Assembly: GCF_900177725.1 (NCBI RefSeq)
Contig: NZ_FXAT01000017.1
Coordinates: 62,001 to 126,000, forward strand
Length of the DNA: 64,000 nt
Source of the DNA: Paraburkholderia susongensis
GTDB lineage: Bacteria; Pseudomonadota; Gammaproteobacteria; Burkholderiales; Burkholderiaceae
Direction: 5' to 3'
Positions 1 to 7,607 of this stretch are shown here, piece by piece; position 1 is the stretch's first letter, and each line of letters begins with the position of its first letter. The notes under the pieces are model-generated. The model made no database searches and had not been told where the DNA came from. It was given only the letters and a program-made list of their open reading frames with translations. The translations under genes were made by a program, and so were the position numbers.

Positions 1-165
1 CCAGCGCCCGCCCCTGTTGTGCAGGGTACGGGCGCTGTTCGCGATGGAGCGAGGGTGTCGTGCCGGTGGCGGTTCGTTGGCGGCGTGATCGCTTATGTCG
101 TTGCCGATGCGGTTATCGGGGCAAAGGCCAACGGGATGTCCGGCGCAACAACCCGCCAACCCAGC
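1..165. other. Non-coding left edge with a large inverted repeat
   Basis: No gene is supported here. A long imperfect hairpin occupies 2-37: CAGCGCCCG (2-10) pairs with CGGGCGCTG (29-37), with further pairing inside. It lies downstream of ohr, which is transcribed leftwards, so it may end that transcript, but it lacks a clear U-run. The remaining sequence up to the ohr stop shows nothing recognisable. Confidence 0.4.
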
Positions 166-585
166 TTAAACAACGTGCAGACGGACCGCGACGTTGTTGC
201 GCGTGGCGTTCGAGTACGGGCAGACCTGATGCGCGGCGTCGACCAATTCCTTCGCCGAGTCCGCGGCCAGGCCCGGCAGCGAGATGCGCAGGTCGATGTC
301 GAGCGCGAAGCCGCCTTTGTCGTTCGGACCGATGCCGACCTCGGCCGAAACCTGCGTGTCGGCCGGCAACACCTGCTTGTGCTGGCCCGCGACGAACTTC
401 ATTGCGCTCAGGAAACAGGCCGAGTAGCCGGCTGCGAAGAGTTGTTCGGGATTCGTGCCCGCTGCGCCGTTGCCGCCCAGTTCACGCGGCGCGGCCAGCT
501 TCACGTCCAATGCGTTGTCCGACGATACTGCACGGCCGTCGCGGCCACCGGTGCTCGTTGCGCTTGCTTTGTAGAGGATGTTCAT
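166..585 (-). CDS. ohr: Organic hydroperoxide resistance protein Ohr (OsmC family)
   Basis: Ohr is a cytoplasmic thiol-dependent peroxidase that reduces organic and fatty-acid hydroperoxides. The 139-residue length and sequence fit the family: an N-terminal MNILYKASATSTGGRDG strand region, the first peroxidatic Cys in the ACFLSAMKFVA helix, and the second catalytic Cys in QVCPYSNATR. The frame stays open upstream to 708, but the start at 585 is preferred because AAGGAG lies just before it and known Ohr proteins begin with MNILY. It diverges in function but not in strand from ohrR (756-1208); a perfect palindrome lies between them. Regulation by OhrR is expected from the family and from the shared operator-like sequence. 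Confidence 0.95.
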   Translation of the reverse strand: MNILYKASATSTGGRDGRAVSSDNALDVKLAAPRELGGNGAAGTNPEQLFAAGYSACFLSAMKFVAGQHKQVLPADTQVSAEVGIGPNDKGGFALDIDLRISLPGLAADSAKELVDAAHQVCPYSNATRNNVAVRLHVV

Positions 586-687
586 GGTGTTGCTCCTTGT
601 CTGGGTTGTCAGGGGTTGCATACTTGCTGCTTCGTGCTGCTGCCGGTCTGGCAAGGTGCTGGCGAAGCGGCATGTCGTTAAGATAGT

Positions 688-704
688 ACACAAATAATTT
701 GTGT
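688..704. promoter_or_regulatory. OhrR/MarR-type operator upstream of ohr
   Basis: ACACAAAT-A-ATTTGTGT is a perfect 8-bp inverted repeat with a one-base centre, about 100 bp upstream of the ohr start. The adjoining TTTGTGTGCAA (698-708) recurs on the opposite strand at 1242-1252 in front of ohrR. AT-rich palindromes of this kind are typical OhrR sites. Binding itself is inferred. Confidence 0.7.
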
Positions 705-755
705 GCAAATCAATTTTTGCATCGTTGCGAGAGCTAGTCTTTTGCAGTTATCGCA

Positions 756-1208
756 CTACTGGTCCATGTAGTCGTTGAGCGTTGCGCGCAGGCGTGTCAG
801 GTCGTCGCGCAGGCGCAGCAGGAAGTCGGGCGTTTGCTGGGTCGCGCAGAGAATTTCGGCGGGCACCTCGCGCGCCTGGCGCTTGAGCGCCTTGCCCGCG
901 CTGGTGAGGCGGATGTAGACGAGCCGTTCGTCGTCGACGCCGCGCACGCGCTCGACGAGGCCCTGCGCTTCGAGGCGCTTGAGCAGCGGCGTGACTGTCG
1001 CCGGGTCGAGATTCAGGCGCGCGGCCATGTCCTTGACGGCGACGTCGTCGGTCTCCCACAGCACCAGCATCGCCAGATATTGCGGATAGGTAAGCCCGAG
1101 CTTCTCGAGTAGCGGCTTGTACGCTTTCGTCATCGCGAGCGAGGTCGAGTAGAGGGCGAAGCAGAGTTGTTCGTCGAGCGTGAAGGGCAGGGAGGGGCGC
1201 TGGGTCAT
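756..1208 (-). CDS. ohrR: MarR-family organic-peroxide sensor OhrR
   Basis: This is a 150-residue winged-helix repressor of the MarR/OhrR family that senses organic hydroperoxides through cysteine oxidation. The reactive Cys16 sits in LDEQLCFALYST, the position conserved in OhrR, and a second Cys121 (ILCATQQ) suggests the two-cysteine, disulfide-forming type. The wing and recognition helix cover about residues 55-100 (LNLDPATVTPLLKRLEAQG). The frame is open far upstream through the tandem repeat, but the start at 1208 has GAGAAG ahead of it and matches the family N-terminus. It lies beside ohr, its usual target, and probably also represses itself through the sequence at 1235-1258. Confidence 0.93.
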   Translation of the reverse strand: MTQRPSLPFTLDEQLCFALYSTSLAMTKAYKPLLEKLGLTYPQYLAMLVLWETDDVAVKDMAARLNLDPATVTPLLKRLEAQGLVERVRGVDDERLVYIRLTSAGKALKRQAREVPAEILCATQQTPDFLLRLRDDLTRLRATLNDYMDQ

Positions 1209-1234
1209 GGTGCTTCTCGAATGGAAGAGCGTAC

Positions 1235-1258
1235 AAATGGATTGCACACAAACCATTT
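1235..1258. promoter_or_regulatory. Putative OhrR autoregulatory site
   Basis: AAATGG and CCATTT form an inverted repeat around a 12-base centre, 27 bp upstream of the ohrR start. The centre contains TTGCACACAAA (1242-1252), the reverse complement of the 11-mer beside the ohr palindrome. The match suggests one regulator for both promoters; direct binding is inferred. Confidence 0.5.
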
Positions 1259-1285
1259 TGCCGCAAATCGACGCTGACTGGCGAA

Positions 1286-1375
<90 letters not shown>

Positions 1376-1424
1376 TGGGGAGAAGCGCGAAGGCGGGCGA
1401 AAGGGGCCCGGAAAAGCAGCCCGG

Positions 1425-1455
1425 AAAAAGCGCGGGCACCCCGGAGGTGCCCGCG
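1425..1455 (-). terminator. Rho-independent terminator of the BPSS1780-family gene
   Basis: CGCGGGCACC (1431-1440) pairs perfectly with GGTGCCCGCG (1446-1455) around a 5-base loop. On the minus strand the hairpin is followed by a U-run (AAAAA at 1425-1429 on the plus strand). It lies just past the stop of the gene ending at 1469. Confidence 0.85.
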
Positions 1456-1468
1456 TGTGAACTGTCGA

Positions 1469-2275
1469 TCAGGCCGCGGGCTTGGTCGGCAGATCCGGCG
1501 TTTGCGGCGTCTGCACGCCGAAGCAGCCGCGGTATGTCGCGTAGAACGAGCAGTACAACATGGTCGTGACGATCATCGTGGCGGGCATCAGGACCGCGAA
1601 CGCGAAGTCGGCCGCGCCGAGCGCCTGCATCAGCGCGGACAGCCCGAACGACACCACCGTCGCGACCGCGAACCACAGCGCGCCGAACACGATGAATGCG
1701 CCGCGATTTCGCCAGCAACTGACGACGCTGAAGAACATCGCCTTGACAGGCGGCACGTCATGCCAGGCGGAGAGAATCGGCGAGAACCAGAAGATCATCG
1801 CGACCGGCACATAAAACGCGAGCGCCGTGAGCACCGCGAGCGGGATGTTGCTGTTGGCGATCGTGTCCTGATCCATCGAGGCGTTGCCGAGCATCACCTT
1901 CAGCAGCATGCCGCCGTCGGCGAGCGCGGAACCGGCCAGCACGAGCGCCATCGCGACGACGTATAGCGCACCGAGCACCAGCAGCCGCCGCGTGACCACC
2001 GGGCCATACGAGTGAAAGCCGTCCACCAGAATGGTCGGGAACACCGGTTTGCCCGCGATCGTATTGCGGCACGCGGCCATGAAGCCGACCGCAACGCCGG
2101 GAATGAACAGCAGCGGCAACACGCCGCCGATCACCGGAATTTGCGCGACGAGCGTCATCACCAGCAGATAGGTAAAGAACAGCGTCAGGAACGCGAGCGG
2201 ATTCTTACGGAACAGCCAGATACCTTGCCGGAACCATACATAGCCGGTTTTCGCGGGGACTTCGATCAGTTGCAT
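1469..2275 (-). CDS. BPSS1780-family multi-pass membrane protein
   Basis: This 268-residue inner-membrane protein has about six hydrophobic segments (roughly 25-45, 50-70, 95-120, 145-170, 190-215, 225-250). It resembles the uncharacterised BPSS1780 family of betaproteobacteria; the N-terminal pattern of a short cytosolic segment followed by WFRQGIWLFRKNP is a family hallmark. The function is unknown. Its start overlaps the end of thrB by 10 bases on the same strand, so the two are probably translationally coupled. A strong terminator follows at 1425-1455, making this the last gene of a DUF2782-thrB-BPSS1780 run. Confidence 0.85.
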   Translation of the reverse strand: MQLIEVPAKTGYVWFRQGIWLFRKNPLAFLTLFFTYLLVMTLVAQIPVIGGVLPLLFIPGVAVGFMAACRNTIAGKPVFPTILVDGFHSYGPVVTRRLLVLGALYVVAMALVLAGSALADGGMLLKVMLGNASMDQDTIANSNIPLAVLTALAFYVPVAMIFWFSPILSAWHDVPPVKAMFFSVVSCWRNRGAFIVFGALWFAVATVVSFGLSALMQALGAADFAFAVLMPATMIVTTMLYCSFYATYRGCFGVQTPQTPDLPTKPAA

Positions 2276-3261
2276 GAGGTGTGGGTGCCTGGATGCGCGA
2301 CGCCGGCGAGGCGCTCGCGCAGAATGCGTTCGAAATGGCCGGGGTCGTGCGGCTTGAGCAGCTCGGCCGCGCGGGGCAAGTGAAAATCATACAGGCGCGA
2401 GACCCAGAAGCGGTACGCGCCCGCACGCAGCATGTCTCCCCAGTGGCGGTTTTCCTCGGCGGTGAACGGCCGCACCGTCTGGTACGCGCGTAGCAGCGCT
2501 TCGGTGCGTGCCTCGTCGAGCTTGCCGGTGGCGAGGTCGACGCACCAGTCGTTGACCGTCACCGCGACGTCGAAGAGCCATTTGTCGCAGCCGGCGAAAT
2601 AGAAGTCGAAGAAGCCGCCGAGCCGCACTTCGTGGCCCGTGTCCGGCGCGGCGTGCGCGAACATCGCGTTGTCGCGGAACAGGTCGGCATGGCACGGGCC
2701 TGCGGGCAGCGCGGCGTAATCGGCCGAGGCGAAGAACGCCTCCTGATGCGCGAGTTCGGACGCCAGCAGTTCGCGTTGCTCGCCTTCGAGGAACGGCAGG
2801 ATGGCCGGCACGGTTTCGCGCCACCACGGCAGGCTGCGCAGATTCGGCTGATAGCGCGGATAGTCGCGGCCCGCGAGGTGCATGCGCGCGAGCATTTGCC
2901 CGACTTCGACGCAGTGCTCAACCCCCGGCGCGAGTTCCGGCTTGCCTTCGAGCTTCGTCACGATCGTCGCGGGTTTGCCGAGCAGCATGCCGAACAGTGC
3001 GCCGTCGTGGCGCGGCATCGGGTCTGGCACCGGCACGCGGTGAGCCGCGAGATGGCGCATCAGGTCCAGATAGAAGGGCAGTTGTTCGGCCGTGAGTTTT
3101 TCGAAAATCGTCAGCACGTATTCGCCGTGCGTCGTCGTCAGAAAGAAATTGCTGTTTTCAATGCCGGACGAGATGCCGCGAAACTCGACGACATCGCCGA
3201 GATCGTAGTGACGCATCCATTCTGCGAGTTGGGATTCGTTGACAGCGGTGAAGACAGCCAT
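2266..3261 (-). CDS. thrB: Homoserine kinase ThrB (APH-fold type)
   Basis: The enzyme phosphorylates homoserine for threonine synthesis. At 331 residues it is the aminoglycoside-phosphotransferase-fold homoserine kinase found in Pseudomonas and Burkholderia, not the GHMP-type E. coli ThrB. The catalytic loop CHADLFRDN (HxDxxxxN) is present in the C-terminal half, followed by the metal-binding Asp in GFFDFYFAG. The gene overlaps the downstream membrane-protein gene by 10 bases. A gene for a small DUF2782 protein lies upstream, an arrangement common in this group. The start at 3261 has no strong Shine-Dalgarno sequence, but the N-terminus MAVFTAVN is typical of the family. Confidence 0.95.
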   Translation of the reverse strand: MAVFTAVNESQLAEWMRHYDLGDVVEFRGISSGIENSNFFLTTTHGEYVLTIFEKLTAEQLPFYLDLMRHLAAHRVPVPDPMPRHDGALFGMLLGKPATIVTKLEGKPELAPGVEHCVEVGQMLARMHLAGRDYPRYQPNLRSLPWWRETVPAILPFLEGEQRELLASELAHQEAFFASADYAALPAGPCHADLFRDNAMFAHAAPDTGHEVRLGGFFDFYFAGCDKWLFDVAVTVNDWCVDLATGKLDEARTEALLRAYQTVRPFTAEENRHWGDMLRAGAYRFWVSRLYDFHLPRAAELLKPHDPGHFERILRERLAGVAHPGTHTSCN

Positions 3262-3552
3262 GCGGGAAACGTCGGTTCAGGTTGTTCGGGCTGGCGCGGT
3301 GCTGCCAGTGCGAAGTGTGGCGAATGGAGATTGCGGATTCGGTGTCGAACGACGCGCCTGCGCGCCGGGCTGGGTTCGATGGCAAACACGGCAAGCACAG
3401 CGAGTGCGGCGTCGCGATGTGGCAGGCGCCGCCTTCAGCGCTGATTTGCCGCTGAATTTACCAGCCAGCCACTGGAACAGATCACGCCGGCGAAGTCCAG
3501 GCCTCGCGAAGCCGGCGCGGCGGCCTGTGCCGGCCCGCCGCTCCCGCAAGCA

Positions 3553-3951
3553 TCAATAGTGCAGATTCACCGAGGGCAAACGCGTGCTCGGACGGCCGCT
3601 GTCGTGGACAGTGGGCGACGTGTCGAGCGGCGCGCTCATCTGGTAGCGCGTGCCGAAGTTCGAATGCACGTTGATTTCGACCGGCTTGCCCTTGTCGCGG
3701 TATTCGGTGATTTCAGTGCCGTTCGGGCTGACCTCGTGGAAGCTCGGCGTGCGCGGAACGTCGTTGATGTCGACCTTCGAGCTGACCTGAGCGGCCGGAC
3801 GATTGATCTTGTCCAGATCGGGCAGACCGGCCCGTTCATTGGCGGACTGGGGTGCATTGGCGGGCGGCGGTTCGTCGACGGGCTGGGCAGCCATCGCGGC
3901 GCTGCCGAAGGCGAGGACCAGCGCAGCGGCGATGGGAAGGAGCGGCTTCAT
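3553..3951 (-). CDS. DUF2782-family exported protein
   Basis: A 132-residue protein with a signal peptide (hydrophobic stretch about residues 4-20, likely cut after AMA), then a Pro/Ala-rich linker and a C-terminal segment EITEYRDKGKPVEINVHSNF that fits DUF2782. The function is unknown; members are small periplasmic or membrane-anchored proteins found near thrB and polA. The frame is open for 20 more codons upstream, but the start at 3951 follows GGAG and gives the signal peptide. It precedes thrB by 291 bases of apparently non-coding sequence, so co-transcription is uncertain. Confidence 0.8.
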   Translation of the reverse strand: MKPLLPIAAALVLAFGSAAMAAQPVDEPPPANAPQSANERAGLPDLDKINRPAAQVSSKVDINDVPRTPSFHEVSPNGTEITEYRDKGKPVEINVHSNFGTRYQMSAPLDTSPTVHDSGRPSTRLPSVNLHY

Positions 3952-4147
3952 GGTGATTCTCCAGGAGGATGCGCTGATTCTAGCAAATCCGGCCTCGCGT
4001 ACGCGCGTCAAGCCTTATTTTGCGCCGCTTTCGCGCGATGTGCGCGGCGCTTGCGCGGTGCTCGTGGGAACCGCGTTGCAAGCGCCGCGACGTCATTCGG
4101 CGCGAGCGGGTTCCGTGGTAATGTCATCTCATCAATAGGGGTGAACG

Positions 4148-5677
4148 ATGATGAACAACGATATCAATCAACGCACGGCGCAAACGCCCGCCAACAGCTT
4201 CCCGACCGAAGGTTTCGACGACGCGGCCGAGGCCGTCACCCGCCTCTCGGCGATCTACGAGGCGAACACGTCGTCTCTGCGCGATGCGTTCGCGCGCTAT
4301 CGCCGCAACGAGCAGTTCGAGCATCGCGTGCGCGCCTGCTATCCGTTCGTGCGTGTCCGCACCGAGGTCAACACGCATGTCGATTCACGCCGCTCGTACG
4401 GTTTCGTCGCGGGGCCGGGCGTGTTCGAGACGACGGTCACGCGCCCCGACCTGTTCGGCAACTACTATCGCGAGCAGTTGCGGTTGCTCGCGAAGAATCA
4501 TCATGTGCAGATCGAGGTCGGTGTGTCGGACCAGCCGATTCCGATTCACTTCGCGTTCGCCGAGGGCATTCACCTCGAAGGCGATCTGGACCGCGAGCGG
4601 CTGTTCCTGATGCGCGACATATTCGACACGCCGGACCTTGCGCTGCTCGACGACCGCATCGTCAACGGCACGTACGAGCCGATGCCGGGCGAGCCGCATC
4701 CGCTCGCGCTCTTCACGGCGGCGCGCGTCGACTTCTCGCTGCACCGGTTGAAGCACTACACCGCGACGTCGCCGACGCATGTGCAGAACTACGTGCTGTA
4801 CACGAACTATCAGTTCTATATCGACGAGTTCGTCAAGCTCGGCCGCACGATGATGGCCCGTACCGACGACGAGGAACTGCGCGCGTACCGCAGCGAATAC
4901 ACGTCGTTCGTCGAGCCCGGCGACGTCGTCACGTACAACGAGAATCTCGGCGAGCAGGCGCAGGAGGGCACGCCGCCGCCGCGTCTGCCGCAGATGCCCG
5001 CGTATCACCTGAAGCGCGCGGACGGCAGCGGCATCACGATGGTCAACATCGGGGTCGGGCCGTCGAATGCGAAGACCATCACCGATCACATCGCGGTGCT
5101 GCGTCCGCACGCGTGGATCATGCTCGGTCACTGCGCGGGTCTGCGCAACACGCAGCGTCTCGGCGACTACGTGCTCGCGCACGGCTATGTGCGCGAGGAT
5201 CACGTGCTCGACGCCGATTTGCCGCTGTGGGTGCCGATCCCGGCACTCGCCGAAGTGCAGGTGGCGCTCGAGCGCGCGGTCGCGCAGGTCACGCAGCTCG
5301 ATGGCGTCGAACTGAAGCGCGTGATGCGCACGGGCACCGTGGCGAGCGTCGATAACCGCAACTGGGAGCTGCGCGATCATCGCGAGCCGGTGCTGCGGCT
5401 CTCGCAAAGCCGCGCGATCGCGCTCGACATGGAAAGCGCGACGATCGCCGCGAACGGCTTCCGTTTCCGCGTGCCGTACGGCACCTTGCTATGCGTGTCG
5501 GACAAGCCCTTGCATGGCGAACTGAAGCTGCCGGGCATGGCGGATCAGTTCTATCGCGCGCAGGTCGATCAGCATCTGCAGATCGGCGTGAAGGCGATGG
5601 AGATATTGCGCACGAACGGGCTGCATCGCTTGCATAGCCGCAAGCTGCGCAGTTTTGCGGAGGTGGCGTTTCAGTAA
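4148..5677 (+). CDS. amn: AMP nucleosidase
   Basis: The enzyme hydrolyses AMP to adenine and ribose 5-phosphate and helps control adenylate pools. The 509-residue protein has the N-terminal AMN-specific domain (about 30-190) and a C-terminal nucleoside-phosphorylase-like domain (about 290-500) with GVGPSNAKTITDH, LGHCAGLRN and the nucleoside-binding ALDMESATIAANG. E. coli Amn is slightly shorter (484), the difference being at the N-terminus. Two ATG codons stand in tandem (4148, 4151); AGGGG at about 8 bases suits either. It is a single gene, convergent with the ChrA pair. Confidence 0.95.
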   Translation: MMNNDINQRTAQTPANSFPTEGFDDAAEAVTRLSAIYEANTSSLRDAFARYRRNEQFEHRVRACYPFVRVRTEVNTHVDSRRSYGFVAGPGVFETTVTRPDLFGNYYREQLRLLAKNHHVQIEVGVSDQPIPIHFAFAEGIHLEGDLDRERLFLMRDIFDTPDLALLDDRIVNGTYEPMPGEPHPLALFTAARVDFSLHRLKHYTATSPTHVQNYVLYTNYQFYIDEFVKLGRTMMARTDDEELRAYRSEYTSFVEPGDVVTYNENLGEQAQEGTPPPRLPQMPAYHLKRADGSGITMVNIGVGPSNAKTITDHIAVLRPHAWIMLGHCAGLRNTQRLGDYVLAHGYVREDHVLDADLPLWVPIPALAEVQVALERAVAQVTQLDGVELKRVMRTGTVASVDNRNWELRDHREPVLRLSQSRAIALDMESATIAANGFRFRVPYGTLLCVSDKPLHGELKLPGMADQFYRAQVDQHLQIGVKAMEILRTNGLHRLHSRKLRSFAEVAFQ

Positions 5678-5708
5678 AAGTGGGCGGCGCGGTTTGCGGT
5701 GGGTTGCA

Positions 5709-6239
5709 TCACATCTGCCCAAACCCCGTCAGCCCGATCAAACTTCCGGCTGCCAGCAGCCACAGCGGATGAATGCGTGTTTTCGTCGCCATGACCGCGG
5801 TGAACGCGGTAATGGCCCACGCAATCGCGGTCGGGTTCGATGCTCTCGCGATCAGCGCCGCGCTCGCCGCGACGAGGCCGGCCGTCACCGGCACGAGTCC
5901 CAGTTGCGCATAGCGCCGCCACGGACGGTCCTTGAAGCGGTCCCACGCATGCAGCGCGAGGATCGTCACGAGCGACGACGGCCCGAACTTCGCCACCGAG
6001 GTCACCAGCATCCCGGCCCAACCGGCCACATGCCAGCCGACCAGCGTGACGACCATCAGGTTCGGCCCGGGCGCGGCCTGCGCGAGTGCGAACAGCGCGC
6101 TGAATTCGCTGGCCGGCATCCAGTGATGCACGTCGACCACCTGCCGCTGCATCTCCGGAAGAATCGTATTGCCGCCGCCGAACGCGAGCAGCGAAAGCTG
6201 GCTGAAGATGACGGCGAGAGCGATGAGCGTGTCGTTCAT
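5709..6239 (-). CDS. chrA: ChrA-family half-transporter, second subunit
   Basis: A 176-residue membrane protein equal to one half of a chromate-ion transporter (CHR superfamily). The N-terminal SQLSLLAFGGGNTILPEMQR carries the conserved FGGG motif, and PGPNLMVV matches the second conserved loop. Full-length ChrA fuses two such halves; here they are separate genes overlapping by 4 bases (6236-6239), the short-chain paired form. The pair most likely works as a heterodimer in the inner membrane. Chromate or sulfate transport is the family assignment; the actual substrate is not shown by sequence. Confidence 0.88.
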   Translation of the reverse strand: MNDTLIALAVIFSQLSLLAFGGGNTILPEMQRQVVDVHHWMPASEFSALFALAQAAPGPNLMVVTLVGWHVAGWAGMLVTSVAKFGPSSLVTILALHAWDRFKDRPWRRYAQLGLVPVTAGLVAASAALIARASNPTAIAWAITAFTAVMATKTRIHPLWLLAAGSLIGLTGFGQM

Positions 6240-6805
6240 CGCGCGCCTCTCGCCGCGAGGTAGATGCTGAGCGGCGTGAGTACGAGCATGGTCGGCAGCA
6301 GCGGAAAGCGCAGGATCGCAATCGCGACGAAGCCGAGCACGGCGATGAGCGCGGCCATCGGCTTGTTGCGCAACGGCAGCACGATCTTGACCGCCATCGA
6401 GATCAGCAGGCCGGACGCCGCCGCGGCGAGCCCGGCGAACAGATGGCGCACGTGCGGATCGTTCTGCGTGTGCTCGTAGAGCACGCCAAGCCCGATCACG
6501 ACGAGCGAAGGTCCCGCGATGAGACCGAGCAGGCCGGCGAGCGCGCCGGGCACGCCGCGAAAGCGCATGCCTATCGCGACCGAGAGATTGATGACGTTAC
6601 CGCCGGGCAGAAACTGGCAGAGGCCGAGCAAGTCGGTGAATTCCTCGGAGGTCAACCAGCGGCGTTGTTCGACGAGTGCGCGGCGCGCGAGCGGCAGCGC
6701 GCCGCCAAATGAAATCAGCCCGAGGCCGAGAAAGCCGCCGAAGATGTCCCGCAAGGTTGGCGTAGGCGCCAGTGCGGGTTCGGACGAGGTGAGTTCGTGG
6801 TCCAT
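6236..6805 (-). CDS. chrA: ChrA-family half-transporter, first subunit
   Basis: A 189-residue inner-membrane protein, the partner half of the short-chain CHR pair. The motif ISFGGALPLARRALVEQRRW lies in the first amphipathic region, and LCQFLPGGNVINLS matches the conserved proline-glycine loop. The frame begins with TTG at 6844, but ATG at 6805 (MDHELTSSEP) is the more plausible start. Its stop overlaps the start of the second half-gene, indicating coupled translation and a one-to-one ratio. It lies 57 bases downstream of the LOG gene on the same strand and may share its transcript. Confidence 0.85.
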   Translation of the reverse strand: MDHELTSSEPALAPTPTLRDIFGGFLGLGLISFGGALPLARRALVEQRRWLTSEEFTDLLGLCQFLPGGNVINLSVAIGMRFRGVPGALAGLLGLIAGPSLVVIGLGVLYEHTQNDPHVRHLFAGLAAAASGLLISMAVKIVLPLRNKPMAALIAVLGFVAIAILRFPLLPTMLVLTPLSIYLAARGAR

Positions 6806-6862
6806 ATGCGCTTCACGTTTGCTTTGCGCCGAGGCGGGCAGCAAGGCAAACGTGTCATCCCA

Positions 6863-7606
6863 TCACAGATAGAACATCCTGTCCTCATCCGACTTGACCG
6901 GATGCGCTTCGGCTTCCTCGTGGTCTTCGTAGAACTTCAGCACCGCTTCGAGCACCTGGTCCGGGTCGTCGATCACCTGCATCAGATCGATGTCGGTCGG
7001 ATTGATGAGGCCCATGGGAATGAGCGCGCTCTTGAACCACGCGAGCAAGCCTTCCCAGAACTCGGCGCCCACCAGAATGATCGGCACGTGGCGCGACTTT
7101 TTGGTTTGAATCAGCGTGAGCACTTCGGCGAGTTCGTCGAGCGTGCCGAAGCCGCCCGGCATCACAATCACCGCGTCGGAGTTCTTCACGAACGTGACCT
7201 TGCGCGTGAAGAAATGGCGGAAGCGCAGCGAGATGTCCTGCCACTGATTGCCCGATTGCTCGTGCGGCAGCTCGATGTTCAGACCGACCGACGGCGCCTT
7301 GCCCGCATGCGCGCCCTTGTTGGCTGCTTCCATGATGCCGGGGCCGCCGCCGGAGATCACCGCGAAGCCAGCGTCCGAGAGTTTGCGTGCGATCTGCGTG
7401 GCGAGTTTGTAGTACGGCGAGCTCGGTTTCAGGCGCGCCGAACCGTAGATGCTGACTGCCGGGCGTATCTCCGAGAGGTATTCGGTCGCCTCGATAAACT
7501 CTGCCATAATCGTGAACATCTGCCACGATGCGCGGGCCTTCTTGGCCGTTGCGCGCTCTTGATCTGCGAGTGATCGCAGACTCGGAATCACTTTTCTCTT
7601 AGTCAT
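6863..7606 (-). CDS. LOG-family (TIGR00730) Rossmann protein
   Basis: A 247-residue lysine-decarboxylase-like (LOG) protein. Family members hydrolyse nucleoside 5-monophosphates, releasing base and ribose 5-phosphate, as in cytokinin activation. Both signature motifs are present: GGGPGIMEAA (86-95) and PGGFGTLDEL (150-159), which contain the catalytic Arg/Glu region of the family. The start codon (7606) is separated by a single base from the polA start (7608) on the other strand, so each gene's promoter and leader must lie inside the other's coding region. No good Shine-Dalgarno sequence is seen. The exact substrate is unknown. Confidence 0.9.
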   Translation of the reverse strand: MTKRKVIPSLRSLADQERATAKKARASWQMFTIMAEFIEATEYLSEIRPAVSIYGSARLKPSSPYYKLATQIARKLSDAGFAVISGGGPGIMEAANKGAHAGKAPSVGLNIELPHEQSGNQWQDISLRFRHFFTRKVTFVKNSDAVIVMPGGFGTLDELAEVLTLIQTKKSRHVPIILVGAEFWEGLLAWFKSALIPMGLINPTDIDLMQVIDDPDQVLEAVLKFYEDHEEAEAHPVKSDEDRMFYL

Positions 7607-7607
7607 A

